Assembly (NCBI GenBank): GCA_934435195.1 | Contig: CAKSAJ010000008.1 | Location: forward strand, 1 to 64,000 | Direction of reading: 5' to 3' | DNA length: 64,000 nucleotides | Source: an uncultured Schaedlerella sp. | GTDB taxonomy: Bacteria > Bacillota > Clostridia > Lachnospirales > Lachnospiraceae | Shown here: positions 26,512 to 35,783 of the stretch, piece by piece | Layout of the letters: every line of letters starts with the position of its first letter | Position numbering within the stretch: position 1 is the first letter of the stretch | Made by a program: the position numbers and the translations under genes | The notes under the pieces: generated by a model | What the model saw: the letters and a program-made list of their open reading frames with translations, nothing else | Databases searched by the model: none | What the model was told of the DNA's origin: nothing

Positions 26512-28143
26512 ATGCAGAAAATAGAGGTTAAAAATCCGATTTTACGTGGATTCCATCCAGACCCATGTATATGTAAGGCAAAAAACAAATATTATCTGAT
26601 TACTTCGACTTTTGAATGGCTCCCGGGCGTATCTTTGTATGAATCAGAAGACCTTGTGAACTGGAAATCCAAAGGTGGAATCTTACAGTCTCTGAATCTG
26701 GAAGGAATTCCGGACAGTGCCGGAATCTGGGCACCTGCATTGTCTTATGACAATGGGAGATTTTATTTGATTTATACAGTATGCAAGCAGATTGACGGAT
26801 ATTTTAAAGACGTAGAAAATTATGTGATTACCGCAGAGCATATAGATGGACCTTGGAGCGCGCCTCTCTTTGTCAACGCATCGGGATTCGACCCATCTAT
26901 GTATCATGAAAATGGAAAACACTATGTGGTCAATCCACAGTGGGACCCACGACCGCTAGAAGGTCATCAGAAATTTAACGGATTGATTCTCCAGGAATTT
27001 GATTTTGAAAAAGGTATGGTTGGAGAAGCAAAAGTTATCTATCACGGAAGTGGATGGGGAAGTGCAGAAGGTCCGCATCTGATGAAGAAAGATGAATATT
27101 ATTATATTCTTGCAGCCGAAGGTGGGACGGGAAGACACCATTCTGTATGCGTTGCCAGAGCGAAAAATATCTGGGGACCTTATGAGGTATCGCCTTATAC
27201 ACCGATGATCACAGCGTGGGAACAGGATACCAGATTGAAAAAATCCGGACATGGCAATCTTGTTGAAACCGATTCGGGAGAATGGTATCTGGTACATTTG
27301 TGTGGCCGCTATCTTGACAAGCAGAATGTATGTGTACTGGGAAGAGAAACTGCGATTCAGAAAGTTGAATGGACAGATGGATGGCCGCATCTTGCAGATG
27401 GGACATGTATACCTCAGGAACATGTAGGAATTATGGCAAACAGCACTGAGGCAACAGAGCAATCAAACCAAAGCTATAGAATTGACTGGGAAAAAATGTA
27501 TCAGGCAAATGAGGGGCTTCCAGAACCCAAATTTTCAGAGCAATTGTGCAGAGAAATGGAAGAGCAGGAATGGTTGTCACTTCGAACAAATCTGAAGGAG
27601 AAAATGGAAATTAAAGCAGATGGATTGTATCTGAAAGGCGGGGCATCACTTACTTCGACATTTTCTCAAAAGATGATAGCAAGACGTTTAGAGTCAGTAA
27701 ATACAGAAGTAACAACAAATCTGAAATTTCGACCATATCATTATGCACAGACTGCAGGATTATCCTGCTATTATAATACGAAGGTATTTTATTACCTTTA
27801 TGTTGGCTATGATGAGAATAAAAAGCAAAGGATTGTGAATCTGCTTAAGAACGATAATTTTGAATTTTCTGAACCATTGGAAGGAAATTATATTTATGTG
27901 CCCGAACAGGTAGAAAAGATTTCTTTGAAAATGGTTATGGAACAGGAAAAACTTCAGTTTTACTATTCATTTGATGAAGAAAATTACGAAGCAATTGGGC
28001 AAAAGTTAGATTCGACAATATTAAGTGATGAGCATGCAGATGGTTGGGCATACACAGGCACTGTGGCTGGAATCACTGCAGTTGATACATTTAATAAAGA
28101 TACAGAAGCTATATTTTTAAGTTTTGAACAGAAAGAATTATAG
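26512..28143 (+). CDS. GH43 family glycosidase (beta-xylosidase/arabinofuranosidase-like)
   Basis: A 543-residue cytosolic five-bladed propeller hydrolase with a C-terminal beta-sandwich. Catalytic positions are visible: the base Asp in GFHPDPCICK, the pKa-modulating Asp in SGFDPSMYHENGKHYV, and the acid Glu in SAEGPHLMKKDEYYY. Residues about 340-540 resemble the GH43_C2 sandwich (GLSCYYNTKVFYYLYVGYDE). It would cleave xylosyl or arabinosyl groups from imported oligosaccharides. No signal peptide. AAGGAGG precedes the start. Confidence 0.9.
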   Translation: MQKIEVKNPILRGFHPDPCICKAKNKYYLITSTFEWLPGVSLYESEDLVNWKSKGGILQSLNLEGIPDSAGIWAPALSYDNGRFYLIYTVCKQIDGYFKDVENYVITAEHIDGPWSAPLFVNASGFDPSMYHENGKHYVVNPQWDPRPLEGHQKFNGLILQEFDFEKGMVGEAKVIYHGSGWGSAEGPHLMKKDEYYYILAAEGGTGRHHSVCVARAKNIWGPYEVSPYTPMITAWEQDTRLKKSGHGNLVETDSGEWYLVHLCGRYLDKQNVCVLGRETAIQKVEWTDGWPHLADGTCIPQEHVGIMANSTEATEQSNQSYRIDWEKMYQANEGLPEPKFSEQLCREMEEQEWLSLRTNLKEKMEIKADGLYLKGGASLTSTFSQKMIARRLESVNTEVTTNLKFRPYHYAQTAGLSCYYNTKVFYYLYVGYDENKKQRIVNLLKNDNFEFSEPLEGNYIYVPEQVEKISLKMVMEQEKLQFYYSFDEENYEAIGQKLDSTILSDEHADGWAYTGTVAGITAVDTFNKDTEAIFLSFEQKEL

Positions 28144-28220
28144 GAAGTCAAGCAGCGTCGAAGCACAAGAATATGTTCTCCGGTGCTGTTTGTTATATGT
28201 AAAATATGAGGTGACGATTT

Positions 28221-30329
28221 ATGAGAACAATAATTTCATCCTACAAAATGGGAGATATGAGATTGATTTATCAGCGAGGAACAGATAGAAAGGGAAATGA
28301 CTGCACAGGGATGTTGCTAGTGCCGGAAAGTATGAAGGACAAGATCATTGCAGAGAAAGAGTATGATGTAGAACCGTTGATTCAAATGAAAATTGTAGGG
28401 GATAATTATCCGTTTAACTATTCCCACGGACGGACTATGAGGGGAAGTCAGACTGGAATGAAATTGCATTTTGCGGGACAGAAAGAGAATGAAGATGAGA
28501 AAGAACATACAATTTCTACTTTTTTAGAGGATGGACGAGGATTAAAATGCGAACATAGAGTACGTCTGTCAAAAGGCGATAAAGCTTGTTATGTGACTTG
28601 TAAAGTGACGAATGGGATGGACCATGAAATCAAAATGGAAATGTTCAGTAGCTTTACACTTGGAGGACTTACGCCTTTTATAGTCGGAACAGCTTCGGAG
28701 ACAATGCATTTGTATCAGATTCGCAGTACATGGGCCAATGAAGGCAGACTGGTCAGTCGTCCAATCGAGGAAGAACAATTGGAACCATCCTGGAAACCAT
28801 CGGGAGCAAACGGAATTCGGTTTGGTCAGGTGGGAAGTATGCCAAACAGAGAATATTTTCCTTTTGTCGGTATAGAAGATAAGAAAAGTAAGGTGTGTTG
28901 GGGCGTACAGCTTGCAATCGGAAGTTCATGGCAGTTAGAAGCATATCGTAAAGATGATGCACTTTCTCTGTCGGGAGGAATTGCGGATAGAGAGAAAGGA
29001 CATTGGTTGAAGTCATTAAAGAAAGGGCAGAGCTTTGAGACACCGGCAGCAATTTTGTCAGTAGCTGCGGGAACAATGGATGAATTGTGTCAGCGTATTA
29101 CAAGAACGATACAGAACCATCTCACAATTCATTCGGAGGAACAGAATTTACCGATTGTATTCAATGAATTCTGTACGACATGGGGGAATCCGGAAGCAGA
29201 GCTTATGAAACAGATTGTAGATACTGTTGCAGAAAAAGGAATCCGCTATTTCGTTCTGGATGCCGGATGGTATAAAACCCAAACAGGAAAGAATGATCAG
29301 TGGGCAATTGAGCATGGAGACTGGAATCCGAGTAATGAACTGTATCCGGATGGAATTGGAAAATTAGTAGAATACATCCATGAGAAAGGAATGAAAGCAG
29401 GAATCTGGTTTGAGTTTGAGAATTGCGGACGTGAGTCAGAGCTGTTTTCCAACACAGAACTTTTATATGAAAGAGACGGTGTGCCGATTACAGTTGGAAA
29501 CCGACGGTTTTTGAATATGCTGAATCCAAAGGTATGGGAATATCTGGATGAGCGAGTGCTTGGATTTTTGCAGAAGAATCAATTCGATTATATAAAGATT
29601 GATTATAATGCGAATCTCGGAATCGGACCGGAAGGTGGAGATTCGTTTGGAAGTCAACTGTATGACAGTGTACAGGCAACACAGCGGTATTATCAGCATC
29701 TGAAAAAAGAAATTCCGGGCTTGTTGATTGAAAACTGTGCAGCAGGAGGACATCGACTTGTAGAACCATTTTTGAACATTACGGACATGTCTTCTTATTC
29801 AGACGCACATGAATGTATGAATATTCCATTGGTAGCAGCTAATATGCATCGCATGATACCGATTCGACAGAGCCAGATTTGGGCAGTGTTACATCCGGAA
29901 TTTTCGGAAAGGATGATGTATTACAAATTGACAAGTACATTTCTGGGACGTATGTGTCTGTCTGGAGATGTTCAGAAACTGGATAAAAATCAGTGGGAAA
30001 TTGTGACGGATGCAATCGATTTTTATAAGAAATGTGTTTCGATTATTGAGCATGGTTTGAGTGAGATTATGACAGAAACAGGATTGAGTTACAAAGAACC
30101 GAAAGGATATCAGATTGTAAAAAGGGTCTGGGAAGATAAGATGATGATAGTTGTTCATACGTTTGAAGAATGCCCGGAAACGATCGAGATCAATTTAAAC
30201 GGATATCGCGTAACAGACGTATTAAAAGCTCCTCAGATTGATGTAAATGATGAGCTTAATACGATTGAAATTAAAGGTTTAAAAGCATTTGACGGAATGG
30301 TATTATTAGGACAAAAGGAACGTAAGTAA
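28221..30329 (+). CDS. GH36 alpha-galactosidase
   Basis: A 702-residue cytosolic enzyme with the usual GH36 layout: N-terminal beta-sandwich, central TIM barrel and C-terminal sheet. Barrel motifs are FVLDAGWY, AGIWFEFENCG, the nucleophile Asp in YIKIDYN, LLIENCAAGGHR and the acid/base Asp in DMSSYSDAHE. The nucleophile motif reads KID rather than the more common KWD. It would remove terminal alpha-galactose (or a related sugar) from oligosaccharides. It is the last enzyme of the PTS-GH88-GH43 unit. Confidence 0.9.
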   Translation: MRTIISSYKMGDMRLIYQRGTDRKGNDCTGMLLVPESMKDKIIAEKEYDVEPLIQMKIVGDNYPFNYSHGRTMRGSQTGMKLHFAGQKENEDEKEHTISTFLEDGRGLKCEHRVRLSKGDKACYVTCKVTNGMDHEIKMEMFSSFTLGGLTPFIVGTASETMHLYQIRSTWANEGRLVSRPIEEEQLEPSWKPSGANGIRFGQVGSMPNREYFPFVGIEDKKSKVCWGVQLAIGSSWQLEAYRKDDALSLSGGIADREKGHWLKSLKKGQSFETPAAILSVAAGTMDELCQRITRTIQNHLTIHSEEQNLPIVFNEFCTTWGNPEAELMKQIVDTVAEKGIRYFVLDAGWYKTQTGKNDQWAIEHGDWNPSNELYPDGIGKLVEYIHEKGMKAGIWFEFENCGRESELFSNTELLYERDGVPITVGNRRFLNMLNPKVWEYLDERVLGFLQKNQFDYIKIDYNANLGIGPEGGDSFGSQLYDSVQATQRYYQHLKKEIPGLLIENCAAGGHRLVEPFLNITDMSSYSDAHECMNIPLVAANMHRMIPIRQSQIWAVLHPEFSERMMYYKLTSTFLGRMCLSGDVQKLDKNQWEIVTDAIDFYKKCVSIIEHGLSEIMTETGLSYKEPKGYQIVKRVWEDKMMIVVHTFEECPETIEINLNGYRVTDVLKAPQIDVNDELNTIEIKGLKAFDGMVLLGQKERK

Positions 30330-30346
30330 AATGAACCTTACTATTT

Positions 30347-30382
30347 ACAGCCTTCCCATTAGATACGGAATGAGAAGGCTGT
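30347..30382 (+). repeat. Stem-loop upstream of the Rpn gene
   Basis: ACAGCCTTC (30347-30355) pairs with GAAGGCTGT (30374-30382), with inner CATT/AATG pairing. It lies in the 313-base gap between GH36 and the Rpn gene. A homologous 36-base stem-loop, with compensatory base changes, lies right after the Rpn gene at 31681-31716. The rest of the gap is AT-rich, with no coding sequence seen. Confidence 0.7.
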
Positions 30383-30642
30383 CGGGAAATAGATGATTCT
30401 AAATAGGGGTAGATGTGACGCATGTGAGTCTAATCTACCTCTAATATTTTTCCACAAAAAAGACGCTGACTATATTTTAATTTTAGTATTGCAATCGATA
30501 TATTTTTTATGTTAGAGTATAAAAAAGCATATTTCTTTATGAATTCTAAGGTGTTATGCACCATCTATACTCTACAAACACATTTCAGAAATCTATGCTT
30601 TGATACCAAAAACAAATGTAAAAAAGCAGAAGAGGACTGAAA

Positions 30643-31668
30643 ATGAAAAGGAATAGAGTACGTCCTCCTGCGAAAGAATGGGAGGAACCAAAGACGAAAC
30701 AACAAAATAAAGTAAAACCAGATGCAATTTTGAAGACATTCTGGAGAAATAACGAACGATTTGCGGATTTATTTAATGCCGTATTGTTTGATGGACAACA
30801 GGTGATAGAGGCAGAAGCATTAACAGAGGCTGATACAGATCTTTCATCTTTGTTAAAAATGAATGGACATGCAGAGACAATCCAGAAAGTATTTGATGTT
30901 GTAAAGAAAACAGCATACGGAGTGGATTTTGTAATCTGGGGATTGGAAAATCAGGACAATGTTCACTATGCGATGCCGCTTCGGCATATGTTAAATGATT
31001 CGCTTGTATATTTGAAAGAATGTAATGAAATTATTGCGGAGAATCGTAGAGAAAAGCAATTAAAATCATCAGGTGAATTCTTGTCAGGGTTAAAGAGGGC
31101 AGATCGTTTACATCCGATAATTAGTATCTGTGTGTATTATGGGGAAGAGGACTGGGATGGACCATTGAGTTTGACAGATATGCTGAATATACCGGAGAAA
31201 TTAAAACTGATGGTGGCAGACTATAAGATGAATCTGTTGCAGGTGAAGAAAAGCGAAAGTTTTCCATTTCATAATCAGGATATAAAAACTGTATTTGAAG
31301 TCATACGTCTTATTTATGGTCATGAGTATGAAAAAATTAATACAGTGTATAGAGATAGACCACTGGATACAGAATTGGCATTAGTAATTGGTTCAATTAC
31401 GAAATCACAGAGAATCATTGATCAGGCGTTGGATTTAGAACAGGAGGGAAAACAGATGCAGATGTGCAAAGCGTTGCAGGAATTAGAACAACGAGGCATG
31501 GAAACCGGATTTACAGAAGGTATAGAATCTGGTAAAAAAGAGTTATTGAGACAGAAAGTAGCAAAGAAACTTGCAAAAGGAAAGCAATTGGAAGTAATTG
31601 CAGATGAGTTAGAAGAGGATATTGCAACTATCCAGACAATTGTAGATGAGATACAAGCAGCAGAGTAA
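30643..31668 (+). CDS. Rpn family recombination-promoting nuclease / YhgA-like putative transposase
   Basis: A 341-residue member of the Rpn/YhgA group, related to PD-(D/E)XK endonucleases. Recognised by DAILKTFWRNNERFADLFNAVLFDG at the N-terminus, the DFVIWGLENQDNVHYAMPLRHMLND region, PIISICVYYGEEDWDGP, and a Lys/Glu-rich C-terminal helix with AKKLAKGKQLEVIADELE. Rpn proteins promote RecA-independent recombination, and some may act in phage defence. Alone here, it is flanked by two related stem-loops. It shows no sign of decay. Confidence 0.85.
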   Translation: MKRNRVRPPAKEWEEPKTKQQNKVKPDAILKTFWRNNERFADLFNAVLFDGQQVIEAEALTEADTDLSSLLKMNGHAETIQKVFDVVKKTAYGVDFVIWGLENQDNVHYAMPLRHMLNDSLVYLKECNEIIAENRREKQLKSSGEFLSGLKRADRLHPIISICVYYGEEDWDGPLSLTDMLNIPEKLKLMVADYKMNLLQVKKSESFPFHNQDIKTVFEVIRLIYGHEYEKINTVYRDRPLDTELALVIGSITKSQRIIDQALDLEQEGKQMQMCKALQELEQRGMETGFTEGIESGKKELLRQKVAKKLAKGKQLEVIADELEEDIATIQTIVDEIQAAE

Positions 31669-31678
31669 TTTTACTACC

Positions 31679-31718
31679 AAACAGCCATCCTATTAGATAT
31701 TGAATAGGATGGCTGTTT
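31679..31718 (+). terminator. Stem-loop/terminator after the Rpn gene
   Basis: AAACAGCCATCCTATT (31679-31694) pairs with AATAGGATGGCTGTTT (31703-31718), a 16-bp perfect stem, then AGTAATTT. It resembles the upstream stem-loop at 30347-30382. Confidence 0.75.
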
Positions 31719-31759
31719 AGTAATTTACATTTTATTTACTATATATGAAAGAAATAATA

Positions 31760-32629
31760 TTATGAATTAAACTGGGCATATTTCTTCGGAGATATGCCCA
31801 CTGCTTTTGTAAATGCCTTTAAGTAATTGCTATAGTCATTAAATCCGCACATCTCACATGCTTCGGTCACACTGTATCCCTGACTGAGCAGAGATTTTGA
31901 AAGTGTCAGTCGTTTTGCAGTGATGTATTTATTGATTGTCGTTCCGGTAGCGGCTTTGAATATGCGGCAGATATAGGAACTGCTCATATAAAAATGCGCC
32001 GACAAATCTTCTAAAGTCAAAGGCTCTTTGATATGTGAATTAATATAAGAAAGAATCTCATCCACTTGCGTATGGTATTTGGATGTTGATTTTTCAGCAT
32101 CATTTTTTATAGTAGTGGTCCCCTTGTTTTGGAATGTCTGATTTAAAAATACCATCAATTCAAGAAAAACTGCTTTATCTAATAAATCTTCACCAATTCC
32201 TTCGTTTGATTGAAATTTATGAATAAAATAAATGAATCGATTCTGTTCTTCTGGTGTCAAATGGACACAGTGAGGCATATGGGTATCTCGAAAACTGAAG
32301 CAATGGTTCAGGTCAGTGTTTGGGGTAGAAAGTTGTGTCAGGTAATCCGGGTCAATAGATAGAATAATTCTTTCGTGAGTTTCCTGATCAATCTGAGTCA
32401 AATGATGGCTTTCAAATTGATTGATCAAAAAAATATCGCCGGGATGGATGTCATACAGACAATTATCAATCAGAAATTGTTTGCCACCGGAAATCGAATA
32501 ATAGATTTCATAACAATTGTGAATATGCATATCCATGATTTTTTCATCACTATATAAGTGAGCAAATGCAAAAGAATGTGTGTCGATACAATTTTTCATA
32601 GATTCTTTGCATGTAGAACAAGCTTTCAT
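31760..32629 (-). CDS. AraC-family transcriptional regulator
   Basis: A 289-residue regulator with an N-terminal cupin-like sensor (MDIHNCYEIYYSISGGKQFLIDNCLYDIHPGDIFLIN) and a C-terminal double HTH (LTLEDLSAHFYMSSSYICRIFK, VTEACEMCGFNDYSNYLKAF, SPKKYAQ). The ATG at 32629 is preceded by AAAAGGAGG; an upstream frame extension to 32707 has no such site. The N-terminus is Cys-rich (CSTCKESMKNC), which is unusual. It is divergent from kduI and probably controls it. Confidence 0.9.
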   Translation of the reverse strand: MKACSTCKESMKNCIDTHSFAFAHLYSDEKIMDMHIHNCYEIYYSISGGKQFLIDNCLYDIHPGDIFLINQFESHHLTQIDQETHERIILSIDPDYLTQLSTPNTDLNHCFSFRDTHMPHCVHLTPEEQNRFIYFIHKFQSNEGIGEDLLDKAVFLELMVFLNQTFQNKGTTTIKNDAEKSTSKYHTQVDEILSYINSHIKEPLTLEDLSAHFYMSSSYICRIFKAATGTTINKYITAKRLTLSKSLLSQGYSVTEACEMCGFNDYSNYLKAFTKAVGISPKKYAQFNS

Positions 32630-32903
32630 TGGGTTAAACCTCCTTTTCTTTTGGATAAATATACGAATAATATTGCAATGTTTGAACAAATTGATTCTAT
32701 ATAACATGCAAATCGTGAACTCTTATTTTGATTATACGAGGTATGTTCAAAATATTCAATATTTACATCAACATTTCACAAGAAAAGGAATAAAGCGAAT
32801 GGTATAGTATAGTCAAGAGATGAGAAAAAACTCATTAAAAAAGCAGAACTTCATTGTTTAGACAAATCAAATAGCTATTACAAAAAATAACAGGAGGATT
32901 ATC
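32630..32903. promoter_or_regulatory. AraC/kduI divergent control region
   Basis: The 274-base gap holds the shared 13-mer TCAAAATATTCAA (32747-32759), also found upstream of kdgA/sugar isomerase, and a -10-like TATAGT (32802-32807) for kduI. An AGGAGG ribosome site precedes kduI. Confidence 0.4.
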
Positions 32904-33767
32904 ATGGAAGTAAGAACAGCAGCATCACCAAGAGATGTGAAACACTACACAACAGACAGATTGAGAGAGGAATTTTTAATTCAGAATCTGTTCCAGGCAG
33001 ACAAGATCAATCTGGTTTACAGCCACATTGACCGTATCATCACAGGAGCAGCAGTACCGGTTCAGGAGAAACTTGCATTGACAGCAGGGGATGAACTGAG
33101 AGCAGAATATTTCCTTCAGAGAAGAGAAATGGGACTGATCAATATCGGTGGAGATGGAGTTGTGACAGTTGATGGACGCGTTTATGAAGTAAATGCAAGA
33201 GACGGAATGTACATCGGACGTGGATCAAAAGATATTACATTTGAAAGCAAAGATGCTTCATGTCCGGCTAAATTTTATTTGAACAGTGCTCCGGCACACG
33301 TTGCTTACCCAACAGTACATATCAAACTTGAGGGAGAACCTGAAGAAGGTGTTGTGATCGTAAAAGATGAGAACAAAGTGGAAATGGGAACACTTGAGGA
33401 TTCTAACCACAGAGTAATCAACAAATATATCGTAACAGGTCAGGTAGATAGCTGCCAGCTTGCTATGGGTATGACAAAACTTCTTCCGGGAAGCGTATGG
33501 AACACAATGCCGGCTCATACACACGACAGACGTATGGAAGTTTACCTGTACTTTGATATGGAAGATGATGCATTTGTAATGCACTACATGGGAGAGCCAC
33601 AGGAGACAAGACACATCATTATGCATAATGAAGAAGCTGTTATCTCTCCAAGCTGGTCAATTCACTCAGGATGTGGATCAAGAGCATACACATTTATCTG
33701 GGGAATGTGCGGAGAAAATCAGGACTACGGCGATATGGACAATATCGAGAATAAAGATTTGAGATAA
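32904..33767 (+). CDS. kduI: 5-dehydro-4-deoxy-D-glucuronate isomerase (KduI)
   Basis: A 287-residue cupin enzyme that isomerises 5-keto-4-deoxyuronate (formed from the unsaturated uronic acid freed by GH88/GH105) to 2,5-diketo-3-deoxygluconate. Family sequence is visible throughout, including the zinc site in MPAHTHDRRMEVYLYFDM, FVMHYMGEPQETRHI and WSIHSGCGSRAYTFIWGMCGENQ. It works directly before KduD, encoded 120 bases downstream. Strong AGGAGG site. Confidence 0.97.
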   Translation: MEVRTAASPRDVKHYTTDRLREEFLIQNLFQADKINLVYSHIDRIITGAAVPVQEKLALTAGDELRAEYFLQRREMGLINIGGDGVVTVDGRVYEVNARDGMYIGRGSKDITFESKDASCPAKFYLNSAPAHVAYPTVHIKLEGEPEEGVVIVKDENKVEMGTLEDSNHRVINKYIVTGQVDSCQLAMGMTKLLPGSVWNTMPAHTHDRRMEVYLYFDMEDDAFVMHYMGEPQETRHIIMHNEEAVISPSWSIHSGCGSRAYTFIWGMCGENQDYGDMDNIENKDLR

Positions 33768-33887
33768 TCATCTTTTATATAAGAATATAGAAAACGCTCG
33801 TTGAGAGTAAATACACAGAAGTATATAAGAATAATAATCCCTAATATATAAACCCAATTATAATAAGAAGAAAGAGAGGAATTTAAC

Positions 33888-34682
33888 ATGGTTAATTTTT
33901 CATTGGAAGGTAAAATTGCACTTGTAACAGGAGCATCTTACGGAATCGGATTTGGAATCGCATCTGCTTATGCAGAAGCAGGAGCAACAATCTGCTTTAA
34001 CGATCTTAGTCAGGAAAAAGTAGATAAGGGAATTGCTGCATACAAAGAAATCGGTGTAGATGCACACGGATATGTATGTGATGTAACAGATGAAGCACAG
34101 GTTCAGGCAATGGTTGCTAAAATCAACGAAGAAGTTGGTATCATTGATATCCTTGTAAATAATGCAGGAATCATCATGAGAAAACCAATGCTTGAGATGG
34201 AAGCTGATGAGTTCAGAAAAGTAATCGATGTAGATTTGAACGCTCCATTCATCGTTTCCAAAGCAGTTATTCCGGGAATGAAAGAAAAAGGACACGGAAA
34301 AATTATCAACATCTGTTCTATGATGAGTGAGCTTGGACGTGAGACTGTATCTGCTTATGCAGCAGCAAAAGGTGGATTGAAAATGCTTACAAGAAATATC
34401 TGTTCTGAGTATGGTGAGTACAATATTCAGTGTAATGGTATTGGACCTGGATACATTGCAACACCACAGACAGCACCACTGCGTGAGAGACAGGCAGACG
34501 GAAGCAGACATCCATTTGACCAGTTCATCGTTGCTAAGACACCGGCTGCTCGTTGGGGAACACCGGAAGATCTTCAGGGACCAGCAGTATTCCTGGCATC
34601 TGATGCATCAGACTTTGTAAACGGACATATCCTGTATGTAGACGGAGGAATCCTTGCATACATCGGAAAACAGCCACAATAA
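33888..34682 (+). CDS. kduD: 2-dehydro-3-deoxy-D-gluconate 5-dehydrogenase (KduD)
   Basis: A short-chain dehydrogenase of 264 residues that reduces 2,5-diketo-3-deoxygluconate to KDG with NAD(P)H. SDR motifs are TGASYGIGFGIA (cofactor), LVNNAGIIMRKP, the catalytic Ser in ICSMMSELGRE, and YAAAK (Tyr-Lys). The C-terminus ends GGILAYIGKQPQ. KduI-KduD-KdgK-KdgA together give a complete route from unsaturated uronate to pyruvate plus glyceraldehyde-3-P. Two terminators follow. Confidence 0.93.
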   Translation: MVNFSLEGKIALVTGASYGIGFGIASAYAEAGATICFNDLSQEKVDKGIAAYKEIGVDAHGYVCDVTDEAQVQAMVAKINEEVGIIDILVNNAGIIMRKPMLEMEADEFRKVIDVDLNAPFIVSKAVIPGMKEKGHGKIINICSMMSELGRETVSAYAAAKGGLKMLTRNICSEYGEYNIQCNGIGPGYIATPQTAPLRERQADGSRHPFDQFIVAKTPAARWGTPEDLQGPAVFLASDASDFVNGHILYVDGGILAYIGKQPQ

Positions 34683-34717
34683 GAATCCTTTAAAATATCA
34701 TAAATTGATAATATATG

Positions 34718-34762
34718 AAAATAGCTCATTTTGTCTTGTTATGTACAAAATGAGCTATTTTT
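34718..34762 (+). terminator. Terminator 1 after kduD
   Basis: AAAATAGCTCATTTTGT (34718-34734) pairs with ACAAAATGAGCTATTTT (34745-34761), a 17-bp perfect stem with a T run. Confidence 0.88.
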
Positions 34763-34789
34763 AGGGTGCTATGTGACAGCACCCTTTTT
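34763..34789 (+). terminator. Terminator 2 after kduD
   Basis: AGGGTGCT (34763-34770) pairs with AGCACCCT (34778-34785), followed by TTTT. It stands directly behind terminator 1, making a tandem stop. Confidence 0.85.
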
Positions 34790-34802
34790 ATACAGTAGTA
34801 TT

Positions 34803-35783
34803 TTATTTTTGTTTCTGTAATTCTTCTTTTAATTTTTGAATTTCTTCATCTTTTTTCTTAAGTTCTTTTTCTTTCTGGTCTATATCTTTCTGCATTTCGT
34901 CAATCATCAACTTCGTTGTATTCCGGTCTAATTCTATCAACTCTTTCGAAAACATATTCATCACCTCTTCGACATTCCGGCAAATCTCATAGACTTGTGT
35001 GTACATTTCTCTGAAATCCGGATATCGCTCAATAATCTTAATGATTGCTTCCGGTTCATCCATGCACAGAAACGCAAGCCATGCTTCCAGCCTTGTTTCT
35101 ATCTTTATTGCTCTGTTTTCATTGTGCTGAATCTGCTTAAAAATGTCAAGTGGCACGAAGATATATTTTTGTAGTAAATTCATTTTTGCTCCTGTGTTTG
35201 AAGTTTGTTCAAAACAATGAATATAGTTTTTCGGATATTTGTGGAATACTTCTGGACTTTTTTCGAAAAATACGATTGTGTATACCGGTTTGATATCTCT
35301 ATATGAAAATTTAGTTACCAATCGACTTCGAACTCTTCGATATTGACGTAATAGTAAATCAGCAGAATAACATGCACCTCTTTCCCCCGGAAACATATAG
35401 CCAATTTTCTGAATCTCTAGGTTTACAATGCTTCCATCTTCCAATTGCACTACCATATCTTTAATCAAAAGTGTACATTCATCTGCAAGACGTGTACCTT
35501 CATTTGGTAACACTTCAATGATTTTTACTTTCTGTTTCAACAATAATGAAAGTAATTCATTCACCCGTTCAGGTGTGCTTTCCGGATTCAGAATTTCTTT
35601 TCCCATAAAATCGTACATCATCTTAATGCCTTTTACACCGGTACAGATATCCAGAAACTCTTGACGGTGATCTGCGTTCCAACCATAAAACATTTCTAGT
35701 AATTTAGGTTTACTTTTAATTATCTGTTCTACCTCCTCGCGTGTCCGAATTATTGGAAAATATTGTTGTAACTTGTTTTGCAT
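34803..35783 (-). CDS. PD-(D/E)XK nuclease family transposase (Rpn-related)
   Basis: A 326-residue protein of the PD-(D/E)XK-type putative transposase/Rpn family. Recognised by LQQYFPIIRTREEVEQII, KLLEMFYGWNADHRQEFLDICTGVKGIKMMYDFMGKEILN, the nuclease core KDMVVQLEDGSIVNLEIQK (Asp...Glu-x-Gln/Lys), and a C-terminal charged coiled coil (KEKELKKKDEEIQKLKEEL). It belongs to a different subfamily from the gene at 30643. Together the two bracket araC-kduI-kduD. The ATG at 35783 is favoured because AAGGAGGG is 7 bases upstream. Confidence 0.82.
   Translation of the reverse strand: MQNKLQQYFPIIRTREEVEQIIKSKPKLLEMFYGWNADHRQEFLDICTGVKGIKMMYDFMGKEILNPESTPERVNELLSLLLKQKVKIIEVLPNEGTRLADECTLLIKDMVVQLEDGSIVNLEIQKIGYMFPGERGACYSADLLLRQYRRVRSRLVTKFSYRDIKPVYTIVFFEKSPEVFHKYPKNYIHCFEQTSNTGAKMNLLQKYIFVPLDIFKQIQHNENRAIKIETRLEAWLAFLCMDEPEAIIKIIERYPDFREMYTQVYEICRNVEEVMNMFSKELIELDRNTTKLMIDEMQKDIDQKEKELKKKDEEIQKLKEELQKQK

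Noticed and set aside
33900..34511. 203-codon minus-strand frame opposite kduD
   Set aside because: Antisense shadow of a clear SDR enzyme; composition is not protein-like.
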